From Phytomonospora sp040655735 (GTDB lineage: Bacteria; Actinomycetota; Actinomycetes; Mycobacteriales; Micromonosporaceae): 64,000 nucleotides of DNA. The number at the start of each line of letters is the position of its first letter. The stretch's first letter is position 1. Below, piece by piece: positions 1 to 9,658 of the stretch. The translations under genes were made by a program, and so were the position numbers. The stretch covers positions 248,001 through 312,000 of the forward strand of contig NZ_JBFAKK010000009.1 in assembly GCF_040655735.1 (NCBI RefSeq). The letters are read 5' to 3'. The notes beneath the pieces are model-generated. The model did no database searches. It was not told where the DNA came from and saw nothing but the letters and a program-made list of their open reading frames with translations.

Positions 1-1544
1 AGCAGCTTCTCCTCGTCGAGCGCGAACAGGTCGCCCTCGTTGCCCACCACGCCGGAGTCGAACAGGGCGCCGGCCGACTTCTCGCCGAGCACCTCGATGT
101 CGAAGGCGCGGCGGGCGCCGACGGCGAGGATGCGCTCCTTGACCTGCCCGGGGCAGTACTCGGCGTTCGGGCAGCGCTGGTCGACGTCGTCGGCCTTCTC
201 GCGGTGCAGCGCGGTGCCGCAGGACGGGCAGGTCGAGGGCATCACGAAGGCGCGCTCGTCGCCGGTGCGGGCCTCGGTGACCGGGCCGACGATCTCGGGG
301 ATGACGTCGCCGGCCTTGCGGACGACCACGCGGTCTCCGATGAGGACGCCCTTGCGCTCGACCTCGTCGGCGTTGTGGAGCGTGGCGTAGGTGACGACCG
401 ATCCGGCGACCTTCACCGGCTCCAGGACCGCGTAGGGCGTCACGCGGCCAGTGCGGCCGACGTTGGTGCGGATGTCGAGGAGCGGCGTGGTGACCTCCTC
501 GGGCGGGAACTTCCACGCGATGGCCCAGCGGGGGGCCTTGCTGGTCGAGCCGAGGCGGCGCTGGATGGCGACCTGGTCGACCTTGACGACGACGCCGTCG
601 ATCTCGTGGACGAGCCGGTTGCGCTTCTTGGCGTACTCGGCGATGTAGGCGCGCACGCCATCGATGTCCGGGACGACCTTGAAGTACTCGCTGGTGGGCA
701 GGCCCCAGGCCGTCAGCGCCGCGTAGGACTCCGACTGCGCGGTGGGCGTGAAGCCGCGCGCGGCGCCGATGCCGTAGACGGTCATCCGCAGGGCCCGCTT
801 GGCCGTCACCCGCGGGTCCTTCTGCCGGAGGCTGCCCGAGGCGGTGTTGCGCGGGTTGGCGTAGGGCGGCTTGCCGTCGGCGACCAGGGCGGCGTTGAGG
901 TCGGCGAACTCCGCGACCGGGAAGTACACCTCGCCGCGGACCTCGATGAACTCCGGGACCGGGAACTCCTCGGTGCCGGTGAGCACGTCGGGGATGTTGG
1001 CGATGGTGCGCACGTTGGCGGTGACGTCCTCGCCGACGGTCCCGGTGCCCCGGGTCGCGCCGCGAACCAGGCGGCCGTTCTCGTAGGTCAGGTTGAGCGC
1101 GAGGCCGTCGATCTTGAGTTCGCAGAGGAGGTCGACGCGCGGGACCTGCTGGTGGATCCGCTCCGCCCAGGCGCTCAGTTCCTCGTCGTTCATCGCGTTG
1201 TCGAGGCTGAGCATGCGCTCGGCGTGTGTGACGGAGGCGAAGTCGGTGGTGAAGCCGCCGACCTTCTGGCTGGGCGAGTCCGGCGTGACCAGTTCGGGGT
1301 GCGCCTCCTCGATGGCGATGAGCTCGCGCATGAGGGCGTCGAACTCCGCGTCGGAGATGATCGAGGCGTCGCGCACGTAATACAGGTACCGATGCTCGTC
1401 GATCTCGGCGGCGAGGGCCGCGTGCCGGGCGCGCGCGGCGTCGAGATCCTGCGGAACCGGGGTGTCCGAGGCCGCCGCCGACTGATCCGGGGTGGAGGTC
1501 GCGTCACTGTTCACGCCGAACATCATCGCAGGAACTTCCGACAT
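1..1544 (-). CDS. ligA: NAD-dependent DNA ligase LigA (3' end outside window)
   Basis: NAD-dependent DNA ligase, which seals nicks in replication and repair. About 514 codons are visible; the rest (BRCT and most of the HhH region) lies beyond base 1. The adenylation motif CELKIDGLAL puts the AMP-accepting lysine near residue 144. The Ia domain precedes it (HRYLYYVRDASIISD, near residue 51), the OB fold follows (VGRTGRVTPYAVLEPV), and a four-cysteine zinc finger (CPSC...RCP...YCPGQ) lies near residues 430-460. The ATG at 1544 has no clear ribosome site. ATG 1526, eight bases after GGAAG, is an equally good start and would shorten the protein by six residues. Transcribed divergently from the UvrA-like gene. 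Confidence 0.97.
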   Translation of the reverse strand, partial: MSEVPAMMFGVNSDATSTPDQSAAASDTPVPQDLDAARARHAALAAEIDEHRYLYYVRDASIISDAEFDALMRELIAIEEAHPELVTPDSPSQKVGGFTTDFASVTHAERMLSLDNAMNDEELSAWAERIHQQVPRVDLLCELKIDGLALNLTYENGRLVRGATRGTGTVGEDVTANVRTIANIPDVLTGTEEFPVPEFIEVRGEVYFPVAEFADLNAALVADGKPPYANPRNTASGSLRQKDPRVTAKRALRMTVYGIGAARGFTPTAQSESYAALTAWGLPTSEYFKVVPDIDGVRAYIAEYAKKRNRLVHEIDGVVVKVDQVAIQRRLGSTSKAPRWAIAWKFPPEEVTTPLLDIRTNVGRTGRVTPYAVLEPVKVAGSVVTYATLHNADEVERKGVLIGDRVVVRKAGDVIPEIVGPVTEARTGDERAFVMPSTCPSCGTALHREKADDVDQRCPNAEYCPGQVKERILAVGARRAFDIEVLGEKSAGALFDSGVVGNEGDLFALDEEKL

Positions 1545-1650
1545 TTTGGTGTGCCCGGGGTCTCGATCCCGTCGTGACCGTCACCCCTCGCCCGTAGTGT
1601 CGGCGACTCCAGAGGCGAAGGTCACGCCCGCGGAGAGCGGATCCTTACTG

Positions 1651-1663
1651 CGTACAGTGTACG
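1651..1663. promoter_or_regulatory. Palindromic operator upstream of the UvrA-like gene
   Basis: CGTACAGTGTACG is a perfect inverted repeat around one central base. It overlaps a -10-like TACGAT (1660-1665) and lies about 43 bases before the GTG start at 1706. Palindromes of this size on a core promoter are typical of TetR-family repression; no TetR gene is adjacent, so the regulator is unknown. Confidence 0.5.
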
Positions 1664-1705
1664 ATCAATGCCGCACTCCACGCAGGACCCAGCGAGAGGA
1701 CCCCA

Positions 1706-3997
1706 GTGACCGCCACGCACGACCTCCCTTCGGGGCACGCCGGCGCCGACATCCGCATCACCGGCGCGCGGGAGCACAACCTCAAGGACGTCTCCCTCAC
1801 GATCCCGAACAACCGGATCACCGTGTTCACCGGCGTGTCCGGCTCGGGCAAGTCCTCCATCGTCTTCGACACGATCGCCGTCGAGGCGTCCCGGCAGCTC
1901 TACGGCACCTTCAGCTGGTTCATCCGCAACCAGCTGCCCAAGTACGAACGCCCCAACGCCGACGCCATCGAGAACCTGACCACGCCGATCATCGTCGACC
2001 AGAAGCCCGTCGGCGGCAACGCCCGCTCCACCGTGGGCACGATGACCGACATCTACGGGATGATCCGCGGCCTGTTCGCCAAGTGCGGCTCCCCGGTGAC
2101 CGACAACGTCGGCATGTACGGCTTCAACGACCCGCAGGGCATGTGCCCCGAGTGCGACGGCATCGGCCGCACCATCCGCCCCGACCTCGAACTCATGCTC
2201 GACCGGTCCAAGTCCCTCAACGAGGGCGCCATCCTGCTGCCGGGCTACAAGGTCGGCGGCCTGGAGTGGCAGAACTACGGCAACTACCCCGGCCTCGACC
2301 CGGCCAAGCGCCTGGCCGACTACACCGAGGCCGAGTGGCACACCCTCCTGCACGGCAGCGAGGGCAAGGTCGAGCTGAGCATGAAGAACGGCAACTTCAA
2401 GGCCAACTACGAGGGCATCCACGACAAGTTCGTCCGCCAGGGCGTCAAACGCGACCTCAGCGGCCTGAGCGAGCGCACCCGGGAGAACATCCAGAAGTTC
2501 CTCACCGAGGGCGTCTGCCCCGCCTGCGAGGGCGCGCGGCTCAACCCGCGGGCGCTGGCGACCACGATCAACGGCCGCAACATCGCCGATTGGTCCCGGA
2601 TGCAGATCACCGACCTGATCGAGGTCCTCGCCGAACTCGACGACCCCGTCGCCGGCCCGATCGCCGAAGGCGCGCGGGTGCAGCTCCAGCGCGTCGCCGA
2701 CATCGGCCTGGGATACTTGAGCCTCGACCGCGCCACCGCCACGCTCTCCGGCGGCGAGGGGCAGCGGCTGAAGATGGTCAAACACCTGGGCAGCAGCCTC
2801 ACCGCCGTGACCTACATCTTCGACGAGCCCAGCACCGGCCTCCACCCGCGAGACGTCGGCCGCCTCAACGACCTCCTGCGCGCGCTGCGGGACAAGGGGA
2901 ACACCGTCCTGGTCGTCGAGCACGACCCCGACGTCATCGTCATCGCCGACCACGTCGTCGACGTGGGCCCCATGGCCGGCGCGCACGGCGGACGGATCGT
3001 GTTCGAAGGCGGCGTCGCCGAACTGCGCGACGCCGACACCCCGACCGGCCGCGGCCTGCGCCGCAACGCGACGGTGAAGGCCGTCGTGCGCGAGGCGACC
3101 GGAAAGCTCAGCATCGACGACGCCGACCTGCACAACCTCAAGAACGTCTCGGTGGCCGTGCCCACCGGCGTGCTCACCGCCGTGACCGGCGTGGCCGGCT
3201 CGGGCAAGAGCACGCTGATCTCCGAGGTGTTCACGGCGGCCTACCCGGAGACGATCTTCGTCGACCAGTCGGCCATCGGCGCCTCCTCCCGCTCGACCCC
3301 GGCGAGCTACCTCGGGATCATGGACCCGCTGCGGAAGGCCTTCGCGACCACCAACGGCGTCGCGCCCGGCCTGTTCAGCTTCAACTCCACCGGCGCCTGC
3401 GAGGAGTGCCAGGGCAAGGGCGTCATCATCACCGAACTCGCCTACATGGACCCGATCACGACCCACTGCGGCAGCTGCGACGGACGCCGCTTCAAGGAAT
3501 CGGTGCTGGAGCACAGGCTGCGCGGCAAGTCCATCGCCGACGTCCTGGAGCTCTCGGCCGAGGACGCGCTCGACTTCCTCACCGAGAAGCCGATGCTGAC
3601 CAAGGCGCGCGCCCTCGTCGACGTCGGCCTGTCCTACCTGAGCCTCGGCCAGCCGCTGAGCACCCTGTCGGGCGGCGAGCGGCAGCGCATCAAGCTCGCC
3701 ACCCAGCTGCACCGCACGGGCAGCGTCTACGTCCTCGACGAGCCCACCACCGGCCTGCACATGTCCGATGTGGACACCTTGCTGGCGCTGATGAACCGCA
3801 TGGTGGACAAGGGGAACACCGTGGTGGTGATCGAGCACAACCTCGACGTCATCCAGCAGGCCGACTGGATCATCGACCTCGGCCCCGACGGCGGCAAGGA
3901 CGGCGGCGAGATCGTCTTCACCGGCACCCCGGCGCAGCTGCTCGAATCGCGGCGATCCCTGACGGGCGAGTACCTGCGCAGGTACCACGCGAGTTAG
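1706..3997 (+). CDS. UvrA-like ABC ATPase (short, drug-resistance-type UvrA paralogue)
   Basis: A 763-residue UvrA paralogue with two ABC ATPase modules. Walker A motifs are GVSGSGKSS (near residue 44) and GVAGSGKST (near 495); signature motifs are LSGGEGQRLK and LSGGERQRIK; two D-box/Walker B segments read FDEPSTGLHPRD and LDEPTTGLHMSD. Zinc-binding CxxC pairs are kept (CPECDGIG, CPACEGARL, CEECQGKG, CGSCDGRR). It is about 190 residues shorter than housekeeping UvrA, like class II/III UvrA homologues linked to resistance to DNA-binding drugs (DrrC-type). The GTG start follows GAGAGGA by five bases. The operator at 1651-1663 suggests inducible expression, which fits a resistance role better than constitutive repair. 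It might instead act in nucleotide excision repair. Confidence 0.9.
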   Translation: MTATHDLPSGHAGADIRITGAREHNLKDVSLTIPNNRITVFTGVSGSGKSSIVFDTIAVEASRQLYGTFSWFIRNQLPKYERPNADAIENLTTPIIVDQKPVGGNARSTVGTMTDIYGMIRGLFAKCGSPVTDNVGMYGFNDPQGMCPECDGIGRTIRPDLELMLDRSKSLNEGAILLPGYKVGGLEWQNYGNYPGLDPAKRLADYTEAEWHTLLHGSEGKVELSMKNGNFKANYEGIHDKFVRQGVKRDLSGLSERTRENIQKFLTEGVCPACEGARLNPRALATTINGRNIADWSRMQITDLIEVLAELDDPVAGPIAEGARVQLQRVADIGLGYLSLDRATATLSGGEGQRLKMVKHLGSSLTAVTYIFDEPSTGLHPRDVGRLNDLLRALRDKGNTVLVVEHDPDVIVIADHVVDVGPMAGAHGGRIVFEGGVAELRDADTPTGRGLRRNATVKAVVREATGKLSIDDADLHNLKNVSVAVPTGVLTAVTGVAGSGKSTLISEVFTAAYPETIFVDQSAIGASSRSTPASYLGIMDPLRKAFATTNGVAPGLFSFNSTGACEECQGKGVIITELAYMDPITTHCGSCDGRRFKESVLEHRLRGKSIADVLELSAEDALDFLTEKPMLTKARALVDVGLSYLSLGQPLSTLSGGERQRIKLATQLHRTGSVYVLDEPTTGLHMSDVDTLLALMNRMVDKGNTVVVIEHNLDVIQQADWIIDLGPDGGKDGGEIVFTGTPAQLLESRRSLTGEYLRRYHAS

Positions 3998-4019
3998 CGG
4001 CGCGAGCGGGGCCTGCGGT

Positions 4020-4502
4020 TCAGCAGGTCCCGCGCTCGCCCTCGCCGACGCGGTCCAGGAGTTTGGCCTCGAACTCCAGGGAGGCCGCGATCCAGCGTTC
4101 GAGGCTGTGCTCGAAGTGCGAGCGGAGCACACCGAATCCGGCGTGGAGGAAGATCTCGCCGACGCAGCTGATGGTGCCGTCGTCGAAGGTGTGCGTGTAG
4201 ACCTTCGGCCACAGCGTCCGGCGGTTCCAGTCGTCGACGGCGGCGAGCAGGCGTCGGCGCAGGCCCTCGTCGTAGCGCCGGTCGTAGAAGGTCCGCACGG
4301 AGAACATCCGGTCGGCGCCCTCCTCCCGGAAGCCGAAATAGACGCGCAGGTCGTCCCAGGGGGCGAGGACGTCGCCGTCCTCGTCGACGGTGTGGTTGAT
4401 CTCCAGCCGGTCGAGCAGGCCGGCGACCATGCCCTCGTCGATGATCACCGCGCGCTCGGCCGGATCGAGTCCATGATGGAACGCCGAAAAGCGGTCTTCC
4501 AC
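4020..4502 (-). CDS. YbjN domain protein
   Basis: A 160-residue acidic protein of the YbjN family (type III chaperone-like fold, often annotated as sensory transduction regulators). The family-like core reads YFGFREEGADRMFSVRTF then NRRTLWPKVYTHTFDDG, ending in an amphipathic helix rich in Glu and Leu. I chose the GTG at 4502 because AAAGGAAG lies 4-6 bases upstream; an upstream extension would run into antisense kptA sequence. No catalytic residues or membrane segments are visible. It lies 58 bases downstream of kptA on the same strand and may be cotranscribed. Its molecular function is unknown. Confidence 0.8.
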   Translation of the reverse strand: MEDRFSAFHHGLDPAERAVIIDEGMVAGLLDRLEINHTVDEDGDVLAPWDDLRVYFGFREEGADRMFSVRTFYDRRYDEGLRRRLLAAVDDWNRRTLWPKVYTHTFDDGTISCVGEIFLHAGFGVLRSHFEHSLERWIAASLEFEAKLLDRVGEGERGTC

Positions 4503-4560
4503 GTTTCTTCCTTTCTCAGGGGGACTCGGCCATCTTCGCCGGTCTGCGCCAGCCGCCGGC

Positions 4561-5100
4561 TCAGGGCTTGCGCAGGAACCGCGCCGGAACGTGGTCGGCG
4601 AGCCAGACGCCGTTGGCCGAGACGTAGAAGTCGTGGCCGGCGGCGGCCATCTGCGCCGCCAGAACCGTGAGGACCACGGGTTTCCCGTGCCGGGTGCCGA
4701 CGCGCGTCGCGGTCTCGGTGTCGGCCGACAGGTGGACGTGATGCCGTCCGCCGCGAACGAGGCCGCCGGCCAGGATCGCGTCGAGGTTGCCGATCGCGGT
4801 GCCGTGGAAGAGGAGCGCGGGCGGCTCGGCCGGTTCGAGGGCGAGGTCGACCTCGATCGAGTGGCCCTGGTTGGCGCGGATGCGGCCGTCGGCGATGGTG
4901 AAGCGCCGCTTGTCGTTGCCCTCGACCACGTCGTCGAGTTCGGCGCGGGTGAGCGGGTACCCCTTCGACGCCAGGGCCGTGAGGAGTTCGTCGACACCCG
5001 TCCAGCCCTGGGCGTCGAGGGTGAGGCCCAGCCGCGCCGGGTCGTGCCGAAGTGTCTTGGACAGCATCTTGCTGATCGTGACCAGTTTCTTGGGATCCAT
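4561..5100 (-). CDS. kptA: RNA 2'-phosphotransferase KptA/Tpt1
   Basis: A 179-residue Tpt1/KptA enzyme. The family transfers an internal RNA 2'-phosphate to NAD, giving ADP-ribose 1'',2''-cyclic phosphate and nicotinamide. Conserved blocks: SKMLSKTLRHDP (residues 10-21), RIRANQGHS (73-81, RNA-phosphate binding), LLFHGTA (97-102, NAD site) and GGRHHVHLS (117-125). Length is normal. The start codon follows TACCCT by seven bases with no ribosome site, so the mRNA is probably leaderless. Bacterial substrates are uncertain because most bacteria lack tRNA splicing that leaves a 2'-phosphate; a role in RNA repair or ADP-ribose chemistry is inference. Confidence 0.93.
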   Translation of the reverse strand: MDPKKLVTISKMLSKTLRHDPARLGLTLDAQGWTGVDELLTALASKGYPLTRAELDDVVEGNDKRRFTIADGRIRANQGHSIEVDLALEPAEPPALLFHGTAIGNLDAILAGGLVRGGRHHVHLSADTETATRVGTRHGKPVVLTVLAAQMAAAGHDFYVSANGVWLADHVPARFLRKP

Positions 5101-5424
5101 GCCGACGAGGGTATGGAGCCCGGACCCCTTGGCGCGACGGTATTGCGGCCGCGTCCCCGCGTTCGTCGACCGTGGCGGGCGCGGGGCGCGTTGAGCAGGG
5201 ACCGGCTACACGGGGTCCCGTTCGATGGCCTGGCGGGCCACGTCGGCCAGGTGCCGGCGGACGTGCGGTGGGATGATGACGCGCCAGGACACCGCTAGGT
5301 GGTGGGACCTGCTCGGATGAGACTGCTCGGCCGAAGACATGGTGCGGCGGCCCGCGCTCGGCGGGCCGCCGCTCGGTGTCCGCTGCCTTCTTCCGGTCTC
5401 AGCCCGGACCGGATCGGCGGGGGC
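5101..5424. other. Intergenic region between kptA and protease 1
   Basis: This 324-base stretch holds the kptA start region (TACCCT at 5108-5113 on the minus strand) and the hairpin at 5344-5372 that should end protease 1 transcripts. I see no convincing coding sequence; the open frames are antisense continuations with no conserved motif. Confidence 0.5.
5344..5372 (-). terminator. Terminator hairpin of protease 1
   Basis: A perfect 12-bp stem, GCGGCGGCCCGC with its complement, around a 5-base loop, 52 bases past the protease 1 stop. It has no T-run, as usual for high-GC actinomycetes. The stem is the same as in the protease 2 terminator at 6775-6804, so gene and terminator were probably duplicated together. 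Confidence 0.65.
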
Positions 5425-6627
5425 CTAAATGAAGCCGACGTAGAGCAGCACGTTCGGCGAACCCGGTCCGGGGTTGCCGACCACGCCGGGAGTGCCGTTG
5501 TTCACCAGGGCGTCGCGGACCTGCTGCGGCGTCGCCGTGGGGTTGGCCGACAGGTACAGCGCGGCCGCGCCGGCGACGTGCGGGGATGCCATCGAGGTGC
5601 CGCTGATGGTGTTGGTGGCGCTGTTCGAGCCGATCCACGACGACGTGATGCCGCTGCCGGGGGCGAAGATGTCGAGGCAGGTGCCGTAGTTCGAGTACGA
5701 GGCACGCGCGTCGTTGCTCTCCGTGGCGCCGACCGTGATCGCGTCCGGCGTGCTCGCCGGCGAGAAGGAGCAGGCGTCGGCGTTGGAGTTGCCCGCCGCG
5801 ATCGCGTAGGTGACACCGGAGCCGACCGAAGCGGTGACGGCGTCGTTGACGGCCTGGCTGAATCCGCCGCCGAGGCTCATGTTGGCCGCGGCCGGCTTGA
5901 CCGCGTTGGCGGTCACCCAGTCGATGCCGGCGATGACGCCGGCGTAGCTGCCGGATCCGGAGCAGTTGAGCACCCGGACGGCGACGAGCTGGGCGTTCTT
6001 GGCCAGCCCGTACTCCGAACCGCCGACGGTCCCGGCGACGTGCGTGCCGTGGCCCTGGCAGTCGGTGGCGTCACTGTCGTTGTCGACGGTGTCGGTCCCG
6101 TGCGTCGCCCGGCCCCCGAAGGTGTCGTGCGTCGTCAGGATGCCGGTGTCGATGATGTAGACGTGCACGCCGGTGCCGTCGTTGGGGTAGGTGTAGCTGT
6201 TGTCGAGCGGCAGGTTGGCCTGGTCGACCCGGTCGAGGCCCCAGGACGGGGGATTCGCCTGGGTGCCGGTGATCGAGACGGCCTGGTCGGCCTCGACGTA
6301 GGCGACGCGCGGGTCGGCGGCCATGCGCCGGGCCTGCTGCTCGGTCATGCTGGCCGAGAAGCCGTCGAGCGCGCTGCCGAAGGTCCGCGTGACCTGCCCG
6401 TCGTACCGGGTGACGAGGGTCCGCGCGGTGTCTTCGGACGAGGCGGCCAGATCGGCTCGCAGCGACACGATGTAGTGGCCTTCGATGGCCGTTGGGCTGT
6501 CGGCGCCGAGAACGGCCGCCTCCGCCTGCGCCGGTGCCGAACCGAGCAGTGCCCCGCCGAGGATCGCGGCGGTGAGCAGGCCGAGTCCGGCCGCTAAACG
6601 GTGACCGCGGGATGTATTGGGACGCAA
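5425..6627 (-). CDS. Secreted S8 (subtilisin/proteinase K-like) serine protease 1
   Basis: A 400-residue secreted subtilase. In order: signal peptide with cleavage after APAQA (about residue 35); I9 inhibitor propeptide (HYIVSL to VAYVEADQAV, about 51-117); and the S8 catalytic domain. The triad is Asp160 (IIDTGI), His193 (GHGTHVAG) and Ser345 (GTSMASPHVAG), with oxyanion Asn280 (AAGNSN). A frame-wise TTG exists at 6636, but it abuts the AAGGGAG site. The TTG at 6627, nine bases downstream, gives MRPNTSRGHRLAAGLG, which aligns with the paralogues, so I use it. Codon 11 is TTA (6595-6597), rare at this G+C. It is the last of five tandem proteases and has its own promoter and terminator. Confidence 0.95.
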   Translation of the reverse strand: MRPNTSRGHRLAAGLGLLTAAILGGALLGSAPAQAEAAVLGADSPTAIEGHYIVSLRADLAASSEDTARTLVTRYDGQVTRTFGSALDGFSASMTEQQARRMAADPRVAYVEADQAVSITGTQANPPSWGLDRVDQANLPLDNSYTYPNDGTGVHVYIIDTGILTTHDTFGGRATHGTDTVDNDSDATDCQGHGTHVAGTVGGSEYGLAKNAQLVAVRVLNCSGSGSYAGVIAGIDWVTANAVKPAAANMSLGGGFSQAVNDAVTASVGSGVTYAIAAGNSNADACSFSPASTPDAITVGATESNDARASYSNYGTCLDIFAPGSGITSSWIGSNSATNTISGTSMASPHVAGAAALYLSANPTATPQQVRDALVNNGTPGVVGNPGPGSPNVLLYVGFI

Positions 6628-6681
6628 GGTAATCAACTCCCTTGGGTTGGTACGAGTCGCGCTAAATGCGACTAATGGCCG

Positions 6682-6710
6682 ACGTTACCCACATCCTCCA
6701 CGATGGACAA
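6682..6710 (-). promoter_or_regulatory. Promoter of protease 1
   Basis: On the minus strand, TTGTCC (6705-6710), a 17-base spacer, then TAACGT (6682-6687). The same TTGTCC-spacer-TANNNT arrangement precedes proteases 2 and 4. Expected transcription start near 6675, leaving a leader of about 48 bases. Confidence 0.55.
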
Positions 6711-6774
6711 GGCCTGAACGCCCGTTAATGACCCGGCGGTTCCGGGCGGGCGACGGTGGCGACGGCACGGCGAA

Positions 6775-6804
6775 GCGGCGGCCCGCGAGTGCGCGGGCCG
6801 CCGC
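6775..6804 (-). terminator. Terminator hairpin of protease 2
   Basis: A perfect 13-bp GC stem (GCGGCGGCCCGCG with its complement) around a 4-base loop, 50 bases past the protease 2 stop and upstream of the protease 1 promoter. The stem repeats the protease 1 terminator. Confidence 0.65.
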
Positions 6805-6853
6805 TCGGCGTTGCCGGGTCTGCGGCCTCAGGGGCGGCCGGATCCCTTGGCTC

Positions 6854-8053
<1,200 letters not shown>

Positions 8054-8101
8054 GAGGGTCCTCCTTCGCGACCCGGCCGGGATAAGCCGGGCATTGCCAG
8101 C

Positions 8102-8131
8102 AGGCTATTGGACATACCCATGCATGGACAA
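8102..8131 (-). promoter_or_regulatory. Promoter of protease 2
   Basis: Minus strand: TTGTCC (8126-8131), 18-base spacer, TAGCCT (8102-8107), followed by GCTGGC. The protease 4 promoter has the same -35, TAGTCT as -10 and the same following GCTG. Confidence 0.5.
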
Positions 8132-8169
8132 GAGGTCACAGGCCGTTGATTTTCCACAGATTCGTTTCG

Positions 8170-8181
8170 TAACATATGTTA
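8170..8181. promoter_or_regulatory. AT-rich perfect palindrome upstream of protease 2
   Basis: TAACATATGTTA is a perfect 12-bp palindrome in a short AT-rich island, about 40 bases upstream of the protease 2 -35 hexamer and just past the protease 3 terminator. It could be an activator site; no regulator gene is nearby. Confidence 0.3.
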
Positions 8182-8196
8182 TGCATATTTAAAGGG

Positions 8197-8234
8197 CACA
8201 GTGGACGGCCCCCTGAGGGGGACCGTCCACTGTG
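8197..8234 (-). terminator. Intrinsic terminator of protease 3
   Basis: A 17-bp stem with one mismatch (arms CACAGTGGACGGcCCCC and its near-complement) and a 3-base loop. In the transcribed direction it is followed by CCTTTAAAT, the nearest thing to a U-run among the protease terminators. It lies 74 bases beyond the protease 3 stop. Confidence 0.7.
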
Positions 8235-8307
8235 TTCGTACCGCCGGTCGGTGGAGGGCGCGACCACCCGAGCCGGGACGGAGGTCGCGAGGTCCTCGCC
8301 GCAGCCG

Positions 8308-9537
8308 TCAGCCCACCGCGCCTCCCGCGAACGGGTCCGGTGGAATGAAGCCGATGTAGAGCAGGCAGTTCGGCGAACCCGCGCCCACTCCGGTGATGAC
8401 GCCGGTGGTGCAGTTATTACGGAAGGCGGTCGCCACCTGCGCCGGCGTCGCCGTGGGATACCTGTGCAGGTAGAGGGCCGCGGCACCGGTGAAGAACGCC
8501 GCCGACATCGACGAACCGCTCAGGGTCGCCGTCGCCGTCGGTCCGCCGATCCACGACGAGGTGATCGACTGGCCCGGGGCGAAGATGTCCAGGCAGGTGC
8601 CGTAGTTGGAGTGCGAGGCGCGCGCGTCGGTCTGGGTCGTCGCCCCGACCGTCACGGCGGGTGCCACACGGGCCGGTGAGTAGTTGCAGGCGTTGGCGTT
8701 GCTGCCGCCGGCCGCCACGGAGTAGCCGACGCCCGAGTTGATGGAGTTGGTCACGGCGGTGTCGAGGGCCACCGAGATGCCGCCGCCGAGGCTCATGTTG
8801 GCCACGGCGGGCTTGACCGCGTTGGCGGTGACCCAGTCGATGCCGGCGATGACACCGGCGGTGGTGCCCGAGCCGGTGCAGTTGAGGACGCGGACGGGCA
8901 CGATGGTGACCTTTTTGGCCACCCCGTACTCGGTGCCGCCGACGATGCCGGCGATGTGCGTTCCGTGTCCGTTGCAGTCGTCGGGGTTCCCGTCGTCGTC
9001 GATGAGGTCTACTCCCCCGACGACGCGGGCACCGAAGGACGTATGTCCCTTGTAGACGCCGGTGTCCAGGATGTAGGCGCGTACCCCGGAACCGTCGTTG
9101 GGGTAGCGGTAGTAGCCGTCGAGCGGCAGCGTGCGCTGGTCGATGCGGTCGAGGCCCCAGTTCGGCGGGTTCGGCTGCACTCCCTGCGCGGTGACCGTCG
9201 CGTCGGCCTCGACCGAGGCAACCGACGGGTCGGCGGCCAGGCGCCGCGCCTGCCGCTCGTCCATCGAGACCGCGAAACCGTGCAGCGCGGTCGTGTAGGT
9301 CGCGGTGACCTCGCCGTCGTAGCGCGCGGCCAGCCCGCTCGCGGTGCCGTCCACTGTGGCCTTGGCCGTCTCGGCGGTCAGCGTGACGATGTAGTGCCCG
9401 TCGATCGCGCCGGGTCCGCCCGCGCCGAGGACGGTGCCCTCGGCCTGCGCCGGACTCGCCAGCAGCGTGCCCGCGAGGGCGGCGACCGCGGCCAGGCCGA
9501 GCACGCGCGCGGCGCGCCCGGATTCGTTGCGTGTCAT
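8308..9537 (-). CDS. Divergent S8 family protein 3 (altered active-site surroundings)
   Basis: A 409-residue subtilase-like protein with signal peptide (ending SPAQA, residue 32), I9 propeptide and S8 fold. Asp158 (ILDTGV), His191 (GHGTHIAG) and Ser343 are kept. The oxyanion-hole Asn, present in the other four as AAGN, is Gly278 here (AAGGSN). The SPHVAG helix after the serine has become SAAFFTG and the serine motif is GSSM. It also lacks the TTA at codon 11 and the shared promoter, and has a 12-residue tail. It may be a weak protease, a pseudo-protease or one with altered specificity. The ATG follows GGAGG by nine bases. No -10-like sequence is evident in the 121 bases after the protease 4 stop, so it may depend on readthrough from protease 4. 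Confidence 0.9.
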   Translation of the reverse strand: MTRNESGRAARVLGLAAVAALAGTLLASPAQAEGTVLGAGGPGAIDGHYIVTLTAETAKATVDGTASGLAARYDGEVTATYTTALHGFAVSMDERQARRLAADPSVASVEADATVTAQGVQPNPPNWGLDRIDQRTLPLDGYYRYPNDGSGVRAYILDTGVYKGHTSFGARVVGGVDLIDDDGNPDDCNGHGTHIAGIVGGTEYGVAKKVTIVPVRVLNCTGSGTTAGVIAGIDWVTANAVKPAVANMSLGGGISVALDTAVTNSINSGVGYSVAAGGSNANACNYSPARVAPAVTVGATTQTDARASHSNYGTCLDIFAPGQSITSSWIGGPTATATLSGSSMSAAFFTGAAALYLHRYPTATPAQVATAFRNNCTTGVITGVGAGSPNCLLYIGFIPPDPFAGGAVG

Positions 9538-9554
9538 GACGTTTCGCCTCCGTG

Positions 9555-9591
9555 GACGGGCCGGGCCGGGTTTTCCCGGCCACGGCCCGTC
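9555..9591 (-). terminator. GC-rich hairpin after protease 4
   Basis: A long imperfect stem (left arm GACGGGCCGGGCCGGG, right arm its near-complement) around TTTT, 68 bases past the protease 4 stop and just before the protease 3 start. It may be a terminator that also limits readthrough into protease 3. A second palindrome, GACCCCaGGGGTC, lies at 9606-9618. Confidence 0.5.
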
Positions 9592-9658
9592 GTCGTTGCG
9601 GGCGAGACCCCAGGGGTCGCGGAGCCCACCGCCCGCGCGGTCGTGTGGGGCGGACCCG

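Noticed and set aside
204..4200. Long plus-strand and minus-strand open frames over ligA and the UvrA-like gene (for example 204-1577 and 1492-4200)
   Set aside because: Their translations are Arg/Ala/Gly-rich with no motif and are mirror frames of two clearly recognised genes; high G+C leaves such frames open.
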